Shown: positions 7,787 through 14,579, counted from the stretch's first letter. The stretch: DNA of 14,950 nucleotides from an uncultured beta proteobacterium (GCA_902826155.1 CADEDU010000035.1:51655-66604), one strand, 5' to 3'. Notes: a model not told the origin generated them from the sequence alone. Numbers and translations are program-made.

Positions 7787-8115
7787 CGTGCCGAGGCCAC
7801 TGTCGCAAGCGGCATCACCAGCGTGCCCAACCTGCTCGATGTGCAGTTCGGTCGCGGCGAGCTGGCCAAGCCGATCCACTGGGGATTGCAGGCCGACGGC
7901 TCGGTCGTAGTCGCAGGCAATGCGCGTGCGACGAACGTCGTTTCACGCGTCGATCTCGCCGCGCGCGGCACGAGGGTCATCTACCTGGGCGCCACGCTGT
8001 TCACGGTGTACGGCACATCCTCTCCGATGGCCGCGTGATCGTGCTGCATCAGGACGAGAAGCAGCAGACCGTGATCACGCTGATCGATCCGTCGCAGGTG
8101 AAGGAGGCGCAGTGA
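7787..8115 (+). pseudogene. Decayed partial copy of the lipoprotein gene 3' end
   Basis: Direct comparison shows that 7787-7964 matches 4585-4762 with about 8 differences in 178 nt, and 7965 onward matches 5021 to the stop region with about 6 substitutions. Relative to the intact gene, 258 nt (4763-5020, exactly 86 codons) are missing; GCGCGC/CGCGCGG microhomology lies at the junction. Two extra bases in 'ggcacatcc' (intact gene: 'ggcatcc') near 8017 shift the frame, giving an early stop at 8036-8038; the original C-terminal frame resumes after the shift and ends VKEAQ-stop at 8113-8115. The copy has no start codon or signal peptide of its own. The 169 nt before it (7618-7786) holds no gene I can support. 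Several differences are synonymous, suggesting the copy was under coding constraint before it decayed, or came from a related homologue. Confidence 0.9.
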
Positions 8116-8121
8116 CTCGCG

Positions 8122-9078
8122 TCACTGTTGCGCCGTACTCGATGTCAGCACTGGTTTGGGCAGTCGCGGCGCGTGTCGGATGTGCGCCTTGCCAGGATAG
8201 GTGCGGCCCGCGTGCGCGATCAGCTCATCGAGGAACTGACGCGCGTACCGTGGCAGGTGCCGTTGTCGATCCCACGCCGCCATCGACCAGCGTCCCAGCG
8301 CCTTACCGTGTTGTACCAGTGGCACGACTTTCACACTCTCGCTGCGAATGACGACCGTCGAGGGGATCACCGCGATCCCATATCCGGCGGCTGCCAGTTC
8401 GATCAGCGTCTCGGGCGCAGCGCTTTCCAAGCGTACGCGGACCTTGATGTGCGCGATCTCGCACGCTGCATCGAACCATCTCCGTGAGCCGAACTCGCGG
8501 CGCAGCAGCAGAGTCGATTCGTCGGCGAACTGGGTGATGTCGATCACGCGCTGCCGACTCAGGGCATGCGACTTCGATAGCGCAGCCAGCGCATAGACCG
8601 GATACAACAATCGACCGTCGAACCGATCGTCGCCAACCGGCATGATCGCCAGTTGAGCGTCGCCACTGGCAAGCCGTTGCGGCTGCTGGGCCGCGCCGCC
8701 TTCCACGAGCTCGATTTCCACGGCCGGGTGACGGCGCCGATGGGCCGCCAGAAATGGCGCCAGCACGCCGGCGATCACGTGCGGCGTCGCGGCAACTCTC
8801 AGTGTCCCGGCGTCTCCGGCGCTCAGCGAACGCGCACGCTCGCGCAAGGCTTCGGCTGCACGCAGCAGCTGATGGCTCTGCCGAAGCAGATCAGCGCCTT
8901 CAGCGGTCAGTTGCAGCTTGCCCAGACCGCGATGAAAGAGCGGGACGCCGAGCTCGGCTTCCAATGCGTGCAACTGGCGCGACGCTGCAGGTTGGCTCAG
9001 GTGCAATCGCGTCGATGCACGGCCCAAGCCGCCCGCTTCCGCGGTCGCAACGAACATTCGCAGCGCCCGAAGATTCAT
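8122..9078 (-). CDS. LysR-family transcriptional regulator, divergent from Bug gene 1
   Basis: 318 residues, normal length for the family. The N-terminal winged HTH is clear: MNLRALRMFVATAEAGGLGRASTRLHLSQPAASRQLHALEAELGVPLFHR, followed by the linker helix (LTAEGADLLRQSHQLLRAAEALRERARSL). The effector-binding domain covers about residues 92-295 (LRVAATPHVIAGVLAPFL, then VEIELVEGGAAQQPQRLASGDAQLAIMPVGDD). AAAGYGIAVIPSTVV matches the usual C-terminal co-inducer-domain motif. A ribosome site AAAGGG lies 5 nt before the ATG. The stop lies only 6 nt from the end of the lipoprotein relic. Divergence from the Bug-protein gene at 9185 predicts that it controls that gene in response to a small organic acid. 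The extra C-terminal tail (about 25 residues, Pro/Arg/His-rich) is unusual. Confidence 0.93.
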   Translation of the reverse strand: MNLRALRMFVATAEAGGLGRASTRLHLSQPAASRQLHALEAELGVPLFHRGLGKLQLTAEGADLLRQSHQLLRAAEALRERARSLSAGDAGTLRVAATPHVIAGVLAPFLAAHRRRHPAVEIELVEGGAAQQPQRLASGDAQLAIMPVGDDRFDGRLLYPVYALAALSKSHALSRQRVIDITQFADESTLLLRREFGSRRWFDAACEIAHIKVRVRLESAAPETLIELAAAGYGIAVIPSTVVIRSESVKVVPLVQHGKALGRWSMAAWDRQRHLPRYARQFLDELIAHAGRTYPGKAHIRHAPRLPKPVLTSSTAQQ

Positions 9079-9131
9079 GAGGGCCCTTTCATTTTTTGCA
9101 TGAGTTTGGTTCCGATAAATGCATTAGACAC

Positions 9132-9147
9132 ATTGTAGAGGCGCAAT
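9132..9147. promoter_or_regulatory. Candidate LysR-type box (T-N11-A)
   Basis: ATTG-N8-CAAT dyad containing T-N11-A, about 40 nt upstream of the Bug gene start and inside the 106-nt divergent intergenic region. The spacing fits LysR-family recognition sites, but T-N11-A is short and can occur by chance. A second palindrome, AATGCATT, lies at 9118-9125. Confidence 0.35.
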
Positions 9148-9184
9148 CACACTGGCCTTTCCGTTACCTCTACCAGGGATTGCA

Positions 9185-10177
9185 ATGAACAACGATCGAC
9201 GTCGGTTTCTCGAGGGTGGCGCCGCCGCCGCGGTACTGGCTGCTATTTCCGGTGCTGGATGGCCCGCCGCAGTCCTGTCTCAGTCATATCCGATGCGTCC
9301 CGTACGCGTGATCATTCCCTTTGCAGCGGGCGGTCCTACTGACCTTGCCGGACGCCTCATCGCACAGCAACTCACCGAGCATTTCGGCAGGCAGTTCTAC
9401 GTTGAAAATATCGGTGGTGCCGGCGGCAACATCGGTACTGGGCAGGTTGCGCGGTCAGCGCCCGATGGATACAGCGTGTTGGTCGCTGCGCCCAGCTACG
9501 CGGTAAACCCGAGCCTGTTCGAGAAGGTTCCCTACGATCCCGACAAGGACTTCACCGCGGTGACGTTCGCCGCGACCGCACCAACCGCCCTGACGGTTCA
9601 CCCGTCCGTGCCGGCCCGGACGGTCAAGGAACTCGTGACATACATCAGGAATGACTCGGCCAAATTGAGCTTCGCCTCGCCAGGTCCCGGAACGCCGCCG
9701 CACCTTCTCGGTGAATTGTTCAAGCGCGCGTTCGAGCTCGATCTGGAACACGTACCTTTCAACAGCGGCGGCCAGGCGGTTGCCTCGACACTTGCTGGCC
9801 ATACACCGATATCGTTCGGCGCGTTGCCGCCAGCCGTGCAGCATGTCAGACAAGGCAAGCTGAGAGCGATCGCCATCACCAGCAGTAACCGATCGACCGC
9901 TTTGCCCGACGTGCCAACGATTGCCGAAGCGGGGTACCCGGAGATCACCGCGGATATCTGGACGGCCATACTGGTGCCCAGTGGCACGCCGCGCGATATC
10001 GTCGGCCAACTCTACCGAGCGATTGCGGCGATCATCGTGCAACCGGAGATCAAGGAACGTCTGGGCGCGCTTGGCTACACGCCCGTGGGTAACCCGCCGG
10101 AAGAGTGCGACGCGCAGATCCGTGCCGAGATACGCAAGTGGTCGAAGGTCGTGCGCGATGCCCGGATCAAGATCTAG
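9185..10177 (+). CDS. Bug-type (TctC-like) tripartite tricarboxylate transporter solute-binding protein 1
   Basis: 330 residues. The N-terminus has a twin-arginine motif (DRRRFLEGG) and an Ala-rich hydrophobic segment ending near AVLSQSYP, so Tat export to the periplasm is likely. The mature protein shows Bug-family landmarks: PVRVIIPFAAGGPTDLAGRL (ligand-loop region), VENIGGAGGNIGTGQVARSAPDGY, VPYDPDKDFTAV, the FASPGPGTPPHLLGELFK segment, VPFNSGGQAV, and LPDVPTIAEAGYP. A ribosome site AGGGA lies 5 nt before the ATG. Bug proteins bind carboxylates, amino acids or aromatic acids; the ligand cannot be read from sequence. No membrane subunits (TctA/TctB) are nearby, so this is an orphan receptor, common in Burkholderiales. 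Divergent from the LysR gene at 8122-9078. Confidence 0.93.
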   Translation: MNNDRRRFLEGGAAAAVLAAISGAGWPAAVLSQSYPMRPVRVIIPFAAGGPTDLAGRLIAQQLTEHFGRQFYVENIGGAGGNIGTGQVARSAPDGYSVLVAAPSYAVNPSLFEKVPYDPDKDFTAVTFAATAPTALTVHPSVPARTVKELVTYIRNDSAKLSFASPGPGTPPHLLGELFKRAFELDLEHVPFNSGGQAVASTLAGHTPISFGALPPAVQHVRQGKLRAIAITSSNRSTALPDVPTIAEAGYPEITADIWTAILVPSGTPRDIVGQLYRAIAAIIVQPEIKERLGALGYTPVGNPPEECDAQIRAEIRKWSKVVRDARIKI

Positions 10178-10241
10178 AGATTTTCCGCAGATCCTCGGCG
10201 CGAATCACCACCACGTTCACGATGCGACGGCGTTCGAGGTG
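10167..10241 (-). pseudogene. Possible relic of a PP2C phosphatase 3' end
   Basis: Read on the minus strand, this stretch encodes LERRRIVNVVVIRAEDLRKIS before a stop that lies inside the Bug gene. The intact PP2C gene ends LERGARDNVTAVVIRAEDLES. CAGATCCTCGGCGCG is identical at 10188-10202 and 13131-13145, and the similarity runs on both sides with a 6-nt gap between the LER and VVIRAEDL motifs. The match is short, so chance or a different homologue cannot be excluded. If real, it is the second piece of flanking-gene debris in the accessory block. Confidence 0.35.
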
Positions 10242-10258
10242 CTCTGACTGGAATCGAT

Positions 10259-10274
10259 CGAGCGTCAACGCTCG
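10259..10274. other. Perfect inverted repeat over the LysR 2 stop codon
   Basis: CGAGCGT-CA-ACGCTCG, 7-bp arms around 2 nt, in the convergent junction between Bug gene 1 and LysR gene 2. No T-run is next to it, so a terminator role is uncertain. Confidence 0.4.
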
Positions 10275-11170
10275 AGCATCAGCGGCCGTGCGGCCGTGAC
10301 GAGGTGCTTGACCATGGCGGCAGCGGCGCGAGTGAGCGGCGTGTCGGCGCGGGAAAAGATGCCCACCGTCAGCGCGGGCGTCGCATCGCCGAGGACAATT
10401 TCCTCGAGCAGATTGCGCATCGAGGATTCGCGCAGGATGAGTCGCTGCAACAGACCGACCATATCGGTCTTCGCGAGCATGGTGATAACGCTATGGTAAG
10501 ACTCGCAGCGGATAACCGGTTGCGGTGGCTCCAGACCCGCCGACCGAAACATCCGTTCTGCGGCACCATCGGCGAGCGCGAGCGATGAGGTGAAGAGCCA
10601 ATCGGCGTCGATCAGTTCGGCGAGCGAGCGCGCATGCCGTAGCGGGTGACCTCTGCGTACGCAGACGGCAAGGGCACTGCGGTACAGCGGGCGGAATTTG
10701 AACGCGGCATCGAGCTCTTTGCCTGCCTTGAGTCCCACTGCGAAATCGAGCGTCTCGTCGCGCACAGAAGACAACAGTGCGTGCGCCAGGCCCTCTACTA
10801 CCCGCACTCGCGCGAGCGGAAACTGGCGGCGGAAGCTGGCCATGGCGGCGGGCAGCAACAGGGCGATTGCCACGGGGCCGATCCCCAGTGCGACCGTGCC
10901 GCCACTTGCGCCGGTCGCTTGCGCGGCTTCTTCCTCGGCCTTGCGCAGCTCGGAGTGCGCGACGCGCGCGCGCGCGAAGAACGATCGTCCCGCGGGTGTG
11001 AGGACGATGCCGCGCGAGCTGCGGCCCAGCAGTTGCACGTGAAGCTCGGCTTCCAGGCTGCGCACGCTCTTGGTCACCGTGGGTTGCGAAATCCCGAGCT
11101 TGCGCGCCGCAGCCCGCACGCTGCCGCACTCCACGACCATCACGAAATCGCGAACTTGAGTGAGTCTCAT
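10265..11170 (-). CDS. LysR-family transcriptional regulator, divergent from Bug gene 2
   Basis: 301 residues from the ATG at 11170; an in-frame ATG at 11203 would add 11 residues. The shorter form is preferred because MRLTQVRDFVMVVECGSVRAAARKLGISQPTVTKSVRSLEAEL is the usual LysR beginning, and the longer form would code through the dyad at 11173-11192. HTH at about residues 3-60, linker helix, then the effector domain (GTVALGIGPVAIALLLPAAM, FPLARVRVVEGLAHALLSSVRDETLDFAVGL, MLAKTDMVGLLQRLIL). The domain looks complete and length is normal. It probably controls the divergent Bug/methyltransferase pair. It is not a close duplicate of the LysR at 8122-9078; they differ clearly in both domains. 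Confidence 0.92.
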   Translation of the reverse strand: MRLTQVRDFVMVVECGSVRAAARKLGISQPTVTKSVRSLEAELHVQLLGRSSRGIVLTPAGRSFFARARVAHSELRKAEEEAAQATGASGGTVALGIGPVAIALLLPAAMASFRRQFPLARVRVVEGLAHALLSSVRDETLDFAVGLKAGKELDAAFKFRPLYRSALAVCVRRGHPLRHARSLAELIDADWLFTSSLALADGAAERMFRSAGLEPPQPVIRCESYHSVITMLAKTDMVGLLQRLILRESSMRNLLEEIVLGDATPALTVGIFSRADTPLTRAAAAMVKHLVTAARPLMLER

Positions 11171-11172
11171 GG

Positions 11173-11192
11173 TGATAGCTGCATGGCTATCA
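11173..11192. promoter_or_regulatory. Inverted repeat, probable LysR operator
   Basis: TGATAGC-N6-GCTATCA, a perfect 7-bp-arm dyad lying directly upstream of the preferred LysR start and 55 nt upstream of the divergent Bug gene. This is the usual place for a LysR autoregulatory and activation site. Confidence 0.6.
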
Positions 11193-11247
11193 GTGCCGGA
11201 CATCAGCCATCTTACGCCCGCCCCAAGCCCGTGCTCTACTGCAACGC

Positions 11248-12222
11248 ATGAAGGTCGCTCTTATCTACTTCGTAGCAGTCAGTGTCGGTGCCGCTGCACC
11301 AGAGACGCTCGGCGCATCATCTGCGTACCCCGCGAAACCGGTCCGACTCATCGTGGCGGGAACACCAGGATCCCCACCTGATGCGCTGACCCGCATCGTG
11401 GCCGAGCCGCTTGGCGCGGCGCTGGGGCAGCCGGTATTGGTGGAGAACCGTCCAGGCGGCACCGGCACGATCGCAATGAGCACAGTTGCAAAGGCCGCGC
11501 CCGACGGCCATACCTTGGGCACCATCGGCCTTACGCACATGGTGGCTCCTGGTCTGGTTGCGCAGATGCCGTATGACACGCTTAAAGACCTCGCGCCGGT
11601 GAGCACGCTTGCATGGACGGGAAACGTGCTCGTGGTCCGAGCGGCCTCGCCGCTCGAGAGCATCACCGATTTCGTCGCGCAGGCAAAAGCGCGACCTGGC
11701 AGCTTGACTTACGCCTCGGCCGGCAACGGCACGCCTTCGCACTTGGTCAGCGAGCTATTCAAACGACACGCAAGGATCGAGGTCGTTCACATTCCGTACA
11801 AGGGGATCGGGCCGGGCCTGGTCGCCCTGCTGGGCGGACAAATCGATATCGCGTTCTCCGGTGTCGCGACCGCTGTGCCACACATCACTTCGGGAAAGCT
11901 GCGAGCGCTTGCGACGAGCGCGCCGCGTCGATTGCCTGCGTATCCGGAATTGGCCACCGCAGCGGAGCTGGGATTCAGCGGGTTCCAAGTCGACGAGTGG
12001 ATGGGTGTCGTCGCGCCGGCGGGAACACCGCCTGATATCACCGCTAAGCTCGCTCGCGAATTGGCACGCGCAATGTCGATGCCGGAGACGCGGACGCGGC
12101 TAGCCGCGATCGGGTTCTATCCGACCGAGCAGATGGGCCCGGCATCGCTCGAGTCGCGTATTCGCGCGGAGCTCCCCCGTTGGACACAACTCGTTCGCGA
12201 GGCAGGGATCCGTGCCGACTAG
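11248..12222 (+). CDS. Bug-type (TctC-like) solute-binding protein 2
   Basis: 324 residues. A short signal peptide (MKVALIYFVAVSVGAAAPETLGASSAYP) is followed by Bug landmarks: PVRLIVAGTPGSPPDALTRI, VENRPGGTGTIAMSTVAKAAPDGHTLG, MPYDTLKDLAPVSTL, YASAGNGTPSHLVSELFK, IPYKGIGPGLVALLGGQIDIAF, and a C-terminal VAPAGTPPDITAKL segment. It differs widely from Bug protein 1, so the two are not a recent duplication. No clear Shine-Dalgarno precedes the ATG. It diverges from LysR 2, and its last 11 nt overlap the methyltransferase start. No TctA/TctB membrane genes are present. Ligand unknown. Confidence 0.93.
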   Translation: MKVALIYFVAVSVGAAAPETLGASSAYPAKPVRLIVAGTPGSPPDALTRIVAEPLGAALGQPVLVENRPGGTGTIAMSTVAKAAPDGHTLGTIGLTHMVAPGLVAQMPYDTLKDLAPVSTLAWTGNVLVVRAASPLESITDFVAQAKARPGSLTYASAGNGTPSHLVSELFKRHARIEVVHIPYKGIGPGLVALLGGQIDIAFSGVATAVPHITSGKLRALATSAPRRLPAYPELATAAELGFSGFQVDEWMGVVAPAGTPPDITAKLARELARAMSMPETRTRLAAIGFYPTEQMGPASLESRIRAELPRWTQLVREAGIRAD

Positions 12223-13054
12223 TGATCCTTCCGGAGAAATCTATTCGCACGAGTCCAATCCGGCGTTCGAGGCCCAATTGGCGGTACGCAAGGCAAAGCG
12301 GGAGGCCGCTTTTTTACTACCGCACTTGCGGCCGGGGATGCGATTGCTCGACGTCGGTTGCGGTCCGGGCTCTATCACGCTGGGTTTGGCGCAGGCGGTC
12401 TTTCCCGGACAAGTCGTGGGGATCGATCGCCAGCCGGCGCAAATCGACAGCGCGCGTGCGCTAGCCGTGTCGCGCGGCATACACAACGTGCGCTTCGAGG
12501 TCGCAACGGTGTATGAGCTGCCGTTCGCGTCGGACTCGTTCGATGTGGCGTTCGCAAACGGGGTGATCATGCATCTGCGCGAGCCGCTGCGGGCGTTGTG
12601 CGAAATGCGGCGGATCTTGCGCCCTGGTGGGATCGCAGCGGTGCGCGATCCCGATTGGGGTACCTCAGTCCACGCACCCATGACGCCACGTCTGCAGCAA
12701 TGGATCGAATTGGCGGCACGGGTGCGCGAATTCAATGGTGGCAATCCCTATCTTGCGCGTCACTATCGGCAACTCCTGTTGGATGCCGGTTTTGTGCGAA
12801 CCGAGGCCAGTGGAACCGTGAATGTTGCAGGATCGCTCGATGAGACGCGCCGGCACGGTGCCTTCCTGCAGGCGCAACGTCTGGGGCTTGCGCCCACCGC
12901 GCTGGGACGAGGGTGGCTGGAGCGCGCGGAGCTGGAGGCGCTCAGCACCGAGATCGACGCCTGGGCCGTACGCCCCGATGCGTTCGCCGCTACAACCTGG
13001 TGCGAAGCGCTCGGGTGGTTGACCGGCCAAGCGTGGCAGCAGCCGTTTCCGTGA
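12212..13054 (+). CDS. SAM-dependent class I methyltransferase (Methyltransf_11/25-like)
   Basis: 280 residues from a GTG at 12212, preceded by GAGG 9 nt upstream. Motif I is LLDVGCGPGS (residues 45-54), followed by the acidic SAM-ribose residue in VVGIDRQPAQI, then VATVYELPFASDSFDVAFANGVIMHL (motifs II-III) and LRPGGIAAVRDPDWG. This arrangement matches UbiE/BioC-like small-molecule methyltransferases. The C-terminal 120 residues, with W-rich ends, probably form the acceptor-binding part. It overlaps the Bug gene by 11 nt, implying translational coupling. A methyltransferase tied to a Bug protein is unusual; it may modify the imported compound or be a fortuitous operon member. Downstream 13055-13091 holds a weak CTGGC/GCCAG hairpin and no gene. 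Confidence 0.9.
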   Translation: MPTSDPSGEIYSHESNPAFEAQLAVRKAKREAAFLLPHLRPGMRLLDVGCGPGSITLGLAQAVFPGQVVGIDRQPAQIDSARALAVSRGIHNVRFEVATVYELPFASDSFDVAFANGVIMHLREPLRALCEMRRILRPGGIAAVRDPDWGTSVHAPMTPRLQQWIELAARVREFNGGNPYLARHYRQLLLDAGFVRTEASGTVNVAGSLDETRRHGAFLQAQRLGLAPTALGRGWLERAELEALSTEIDAWAVRPDAFAATTWCEALGWLTGQAWQQPFP

Positions 13055-13091
13055 CGGCAGCGGGAATGGACTGGCATGACGCCAGCGTCAC

Positions 13092-13895
13092 TCACACAAA
13101 CGGATTCATCACCGTCCGATCGCTGCTTTCCAGATCCTCGGCGCGGATCACGACCGCGGTGACGTTGTCACGCGCGCCGCGCTCGAGCGCCGTGCGCAGC
13201 AGCGTCGTCACGGCCTGCTGGCAATTGCCTGGCAGGAGCGCGTGGCCGATCTCCAGGTCGTGGACCTCGTTGCTCAGTCCGTCGCTGCAGATCAGGAACA
13301 CGTCGCCGTCGAGCACCTCGATCGCGCCGGCTTCGAGTTCGAGCTTTTCGGTGACACCGACCGCGCGCGTGATCAGGTTAGCCGGCGGCCGATGCATCGT
13401 GTCATCGACGTCGGGGTCGCGCTGCGATCGCACCTCTTCGAGGTGGCTGTGATCGCGCGTGAGCAGTTTCAGTCGCCGGTTGCGGCATAGATAGATTCTG
13501 CTGTCGCCGGCCCACACGTAAGCGGCGTGACGGTCGTACGCGAACAGCGACGCGACGGTACTGCCGATGATCGCGACCGAGTTCGCCGCGGCTGCCTGCA
13601 ACAGCTGTTCGTTGGCGCATTGCAGGCGTTCGCGAGCAGCGGCGACGAACTGACCCAGGCTTTTCGGCGCAGGCATTTCCTTCAGGCGTTCGACGACGGT
13701 GCGGCTGGCTAGCTCACCGAGAGAATGGCCGCCCATGCCATCGGCGACTGCCCAGATGCGGCGAACGGGCAGCTCGAGGCAGGCGTCTTCATTGGCCTTG
13801 CGGACCCGACCGGGATGGGAATACGAAGCCGAGGTCCAGTTGAACGGGCTGGCGGACTGATCGAACCCTCCCGCATCGATAGCAGCGCATTGCAT
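13092..13895 (-). CDS. PP2C-type Ser/Thr protein phosphatase
   Basis: 267 residues, the size of bacterial Stp/PppA-type enzymes. Metal-binding and structural motifs are complete and in order: SHPGRVRKANEDAC (Asp37), WAVADGMGGHSLGE (Asp52-Gly53), IGSTVASLFAY, VWAGDSRIYLCR, LLTRDHSHLEEV, NLITRAVGV, LICSDGLSNEV, and GARDNVTAVVIRA near the C-terminus. No membrane segment or extra domain is seen, so it is a soluble cytoplasmic phosphatase that reverses Ser/Thr phosphorylation. No partner kinase lies in the window. GGAG about 11 nt before the ATG may serve as ribosome site. Stop-to-stop it converges on the methyltransferase with a 37-nt gap. It may belong functionally to the sigma-54/caspase/lipoprotein block, but that is inference. 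Confidence 0.95.
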   Translation of the reverse strand: MQCAAIDAGGFDQSASPFNWTSASYSHPGRVRKANEDACLELPVRRIWAVADGMGGHSLGELASRTVVERLKEMPAPKSLGQFVAAARERLQCANEQLLQAAAANSVAIIGSTVASLFAYDRHAAYVWAGDSRIYLCRNRRLKLLTRDHSHLEEVRSQRDPDVDDTMHRPPANLITRAVGVTEKLELEAGAIEVLDGDVFLICSDGLSNEVHDLEIGHALLPGNCQQAVTTLLRTALERGARDNVTAVVIRAEDLESSDRTVMNPFV

Positions 13896-13944
13896 GGCGT
13901 CGCCGTCTCCAATCTGGGGCCGGAACGCGTCACGCTCCGGGGGC

Positions 13945-13972
13945 GCCGATCGCCCGCGCGGGCGCGATCGGC
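13945..13972. other. GC-rich hairpin upstream of the PP2C gene
   Basis: GCCGATCGC / GCGATCGGC, a perfect 9-bp stem with a 10-nt GC-rich loop, 50 nt before the PP2C start. No T-run follows directly on either strand. It may lie in the PP2C promoter or 5' leader. The remainder of 13896-14081 shows no gene. Confidence 0.4.
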
Positions 13973-14081
13973 AGAACTATTCTTTTCGCGGCGTCGCGTT
14001 GCAGGCCGCGTCGCAAGAGGGGCACGAGATCCCCTCGATGGACTATCGGAACAAGGGAGCTCACCCCCTCGCAACTTCCCG

Positions 14082-14129
14082 AAAAACGTGGAGCCTCCGC
14101 ATCACTGATTCAGGCTATGCGGAGGCTCC
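14082..14129 (-). terminator. Intrinsic terminator of the small-protein operon
   Basis: A perfect 13-bp stem (14117-14129 with 14090-14102; arm GGAGCCTCCGCAT) with a 14-nt loop is followed on the minus strand by ACGTTTTTC. It begins 9 nt after the stop of the 103-residue gene. It should end the small-protein transcript and insulate the PP2C gene. Confidence 0.85.
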
Positions 14130-14138
14130 TTGGACCGA

Positions 14139-14450
14139 TTACGCGTTGGCGAAGCCCAGCGGTACGGCGGTGATCGGCGATGCGCTGCCGGAGTTGCTGA
14201 TCTGGATCGTCTGGAATTGATTGACCAGCTTATCGACGTGAATGCTGTTGTCGATGTTGAAGAAGTTGTTCTCCACGAACGTCTGGTCGATCTGGAAGAA
14301 GTTCGTGACCGAGCCGAAGCTGGGGGTGGGCGCTACGAACGGCCGGAAAGAGCCGTGGACCCAGCCGCCGCCCGCACCGCGCACCAGGGACATCGCTTTG
14401 CGGTCGAGCACGGAATTTCTGGGGAGGTCGTTGATAGAGATGACTGCCAT
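14139..14450 (-). CDS. Small protein with double-glycine-type leader (103 aa)
   Basis: The first 28 residues, MAVISINDLPRNSVLDRKAM plus SLVRGAGG, resemble leaders removed by C39-type transporter peptidases: L at -12, D -11, M -7, V -4 and Gly-Ala at -2/-1 if cut after VRGA. The rest is glycine-, Phe-, Asn- and Gln-rich (GGWVHGSFRPF; FQIDQTFVENNFFNIDNS; QTIQISNSGSASPI) and has no cysteine, so disulfide or lanthionine types are unlikely. A ribosome site CTGGAG lies 7 nt before the ATG, and a strong terminator follows the stop, supporting a real gene. I do not recognise the protein; a secreted bacteriocin-like, signalling or fibre-forming peptide is possible. No transporter or modification gene lies inside the window; these would have to be beyond the right edge or elsewhere. 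Confidence 0.8.
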   Translation of the reverse strand: MAVISINDLPRNSVLDRKAMSLVRGAGGGWVHGSFRPFVAPTPSFGSVTNFFQIDQTFVENNFFNIDNSIHVDKLVNQFQTIQISNSGSASPITAVPLGFANA

Positions 14451-14512
14451 GATGCGTCTCCAGGTATTCGTTCAGCGGTCGAACCGCAAGTTCTGCTGCA
14501 GTGTGAATGACA

Positions 14513-14563
14513 AGAACCGCGGCCCGGAGGATGTGCTGCCCTTCGCTCCGCGGCTGCGGTTCT
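14513..14563 (-). other. Long hairpin between the two complete small genes
   Basis: AGAACCGC...CGGAG (14513-14529) pairs with CTCCG...GCGGTTCT (14546-14563): about 17 pairs with one bulged C and one G-U, and a 16-nt loop. It starts 16 nt after the 81-residue gene's stop. On the minus strand only TTCTTGTCATT follows, so it is not a clear terminator; partial termination or mRNA stabilisation and differential expression within the operon are more likely. The rest of 14451-14579 shows no gene, only the ribosome site and a small GCGGT-cga-ACCGC hairpin at 14475-14487. Confidence 0.6.
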
Positions 14564-14579
14564 GGTGCCGGGTCGCCAG

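Noticed and set aside
7645..7980. 111-codon minus-strand frame opposite the lipoprotein relic
   Set aside because: It is partly the antisense of the duplicated lipoprotein segment; the same antisense frame appears opposite the intact gene, and no domain is visible.
8112..8125. GTGAC-TCGC-GTCAC palindrome across the relic stop and LysR 1 stop as a bidirectional terminator
   Set aside because: Short stem with no T-run; likely incidental.
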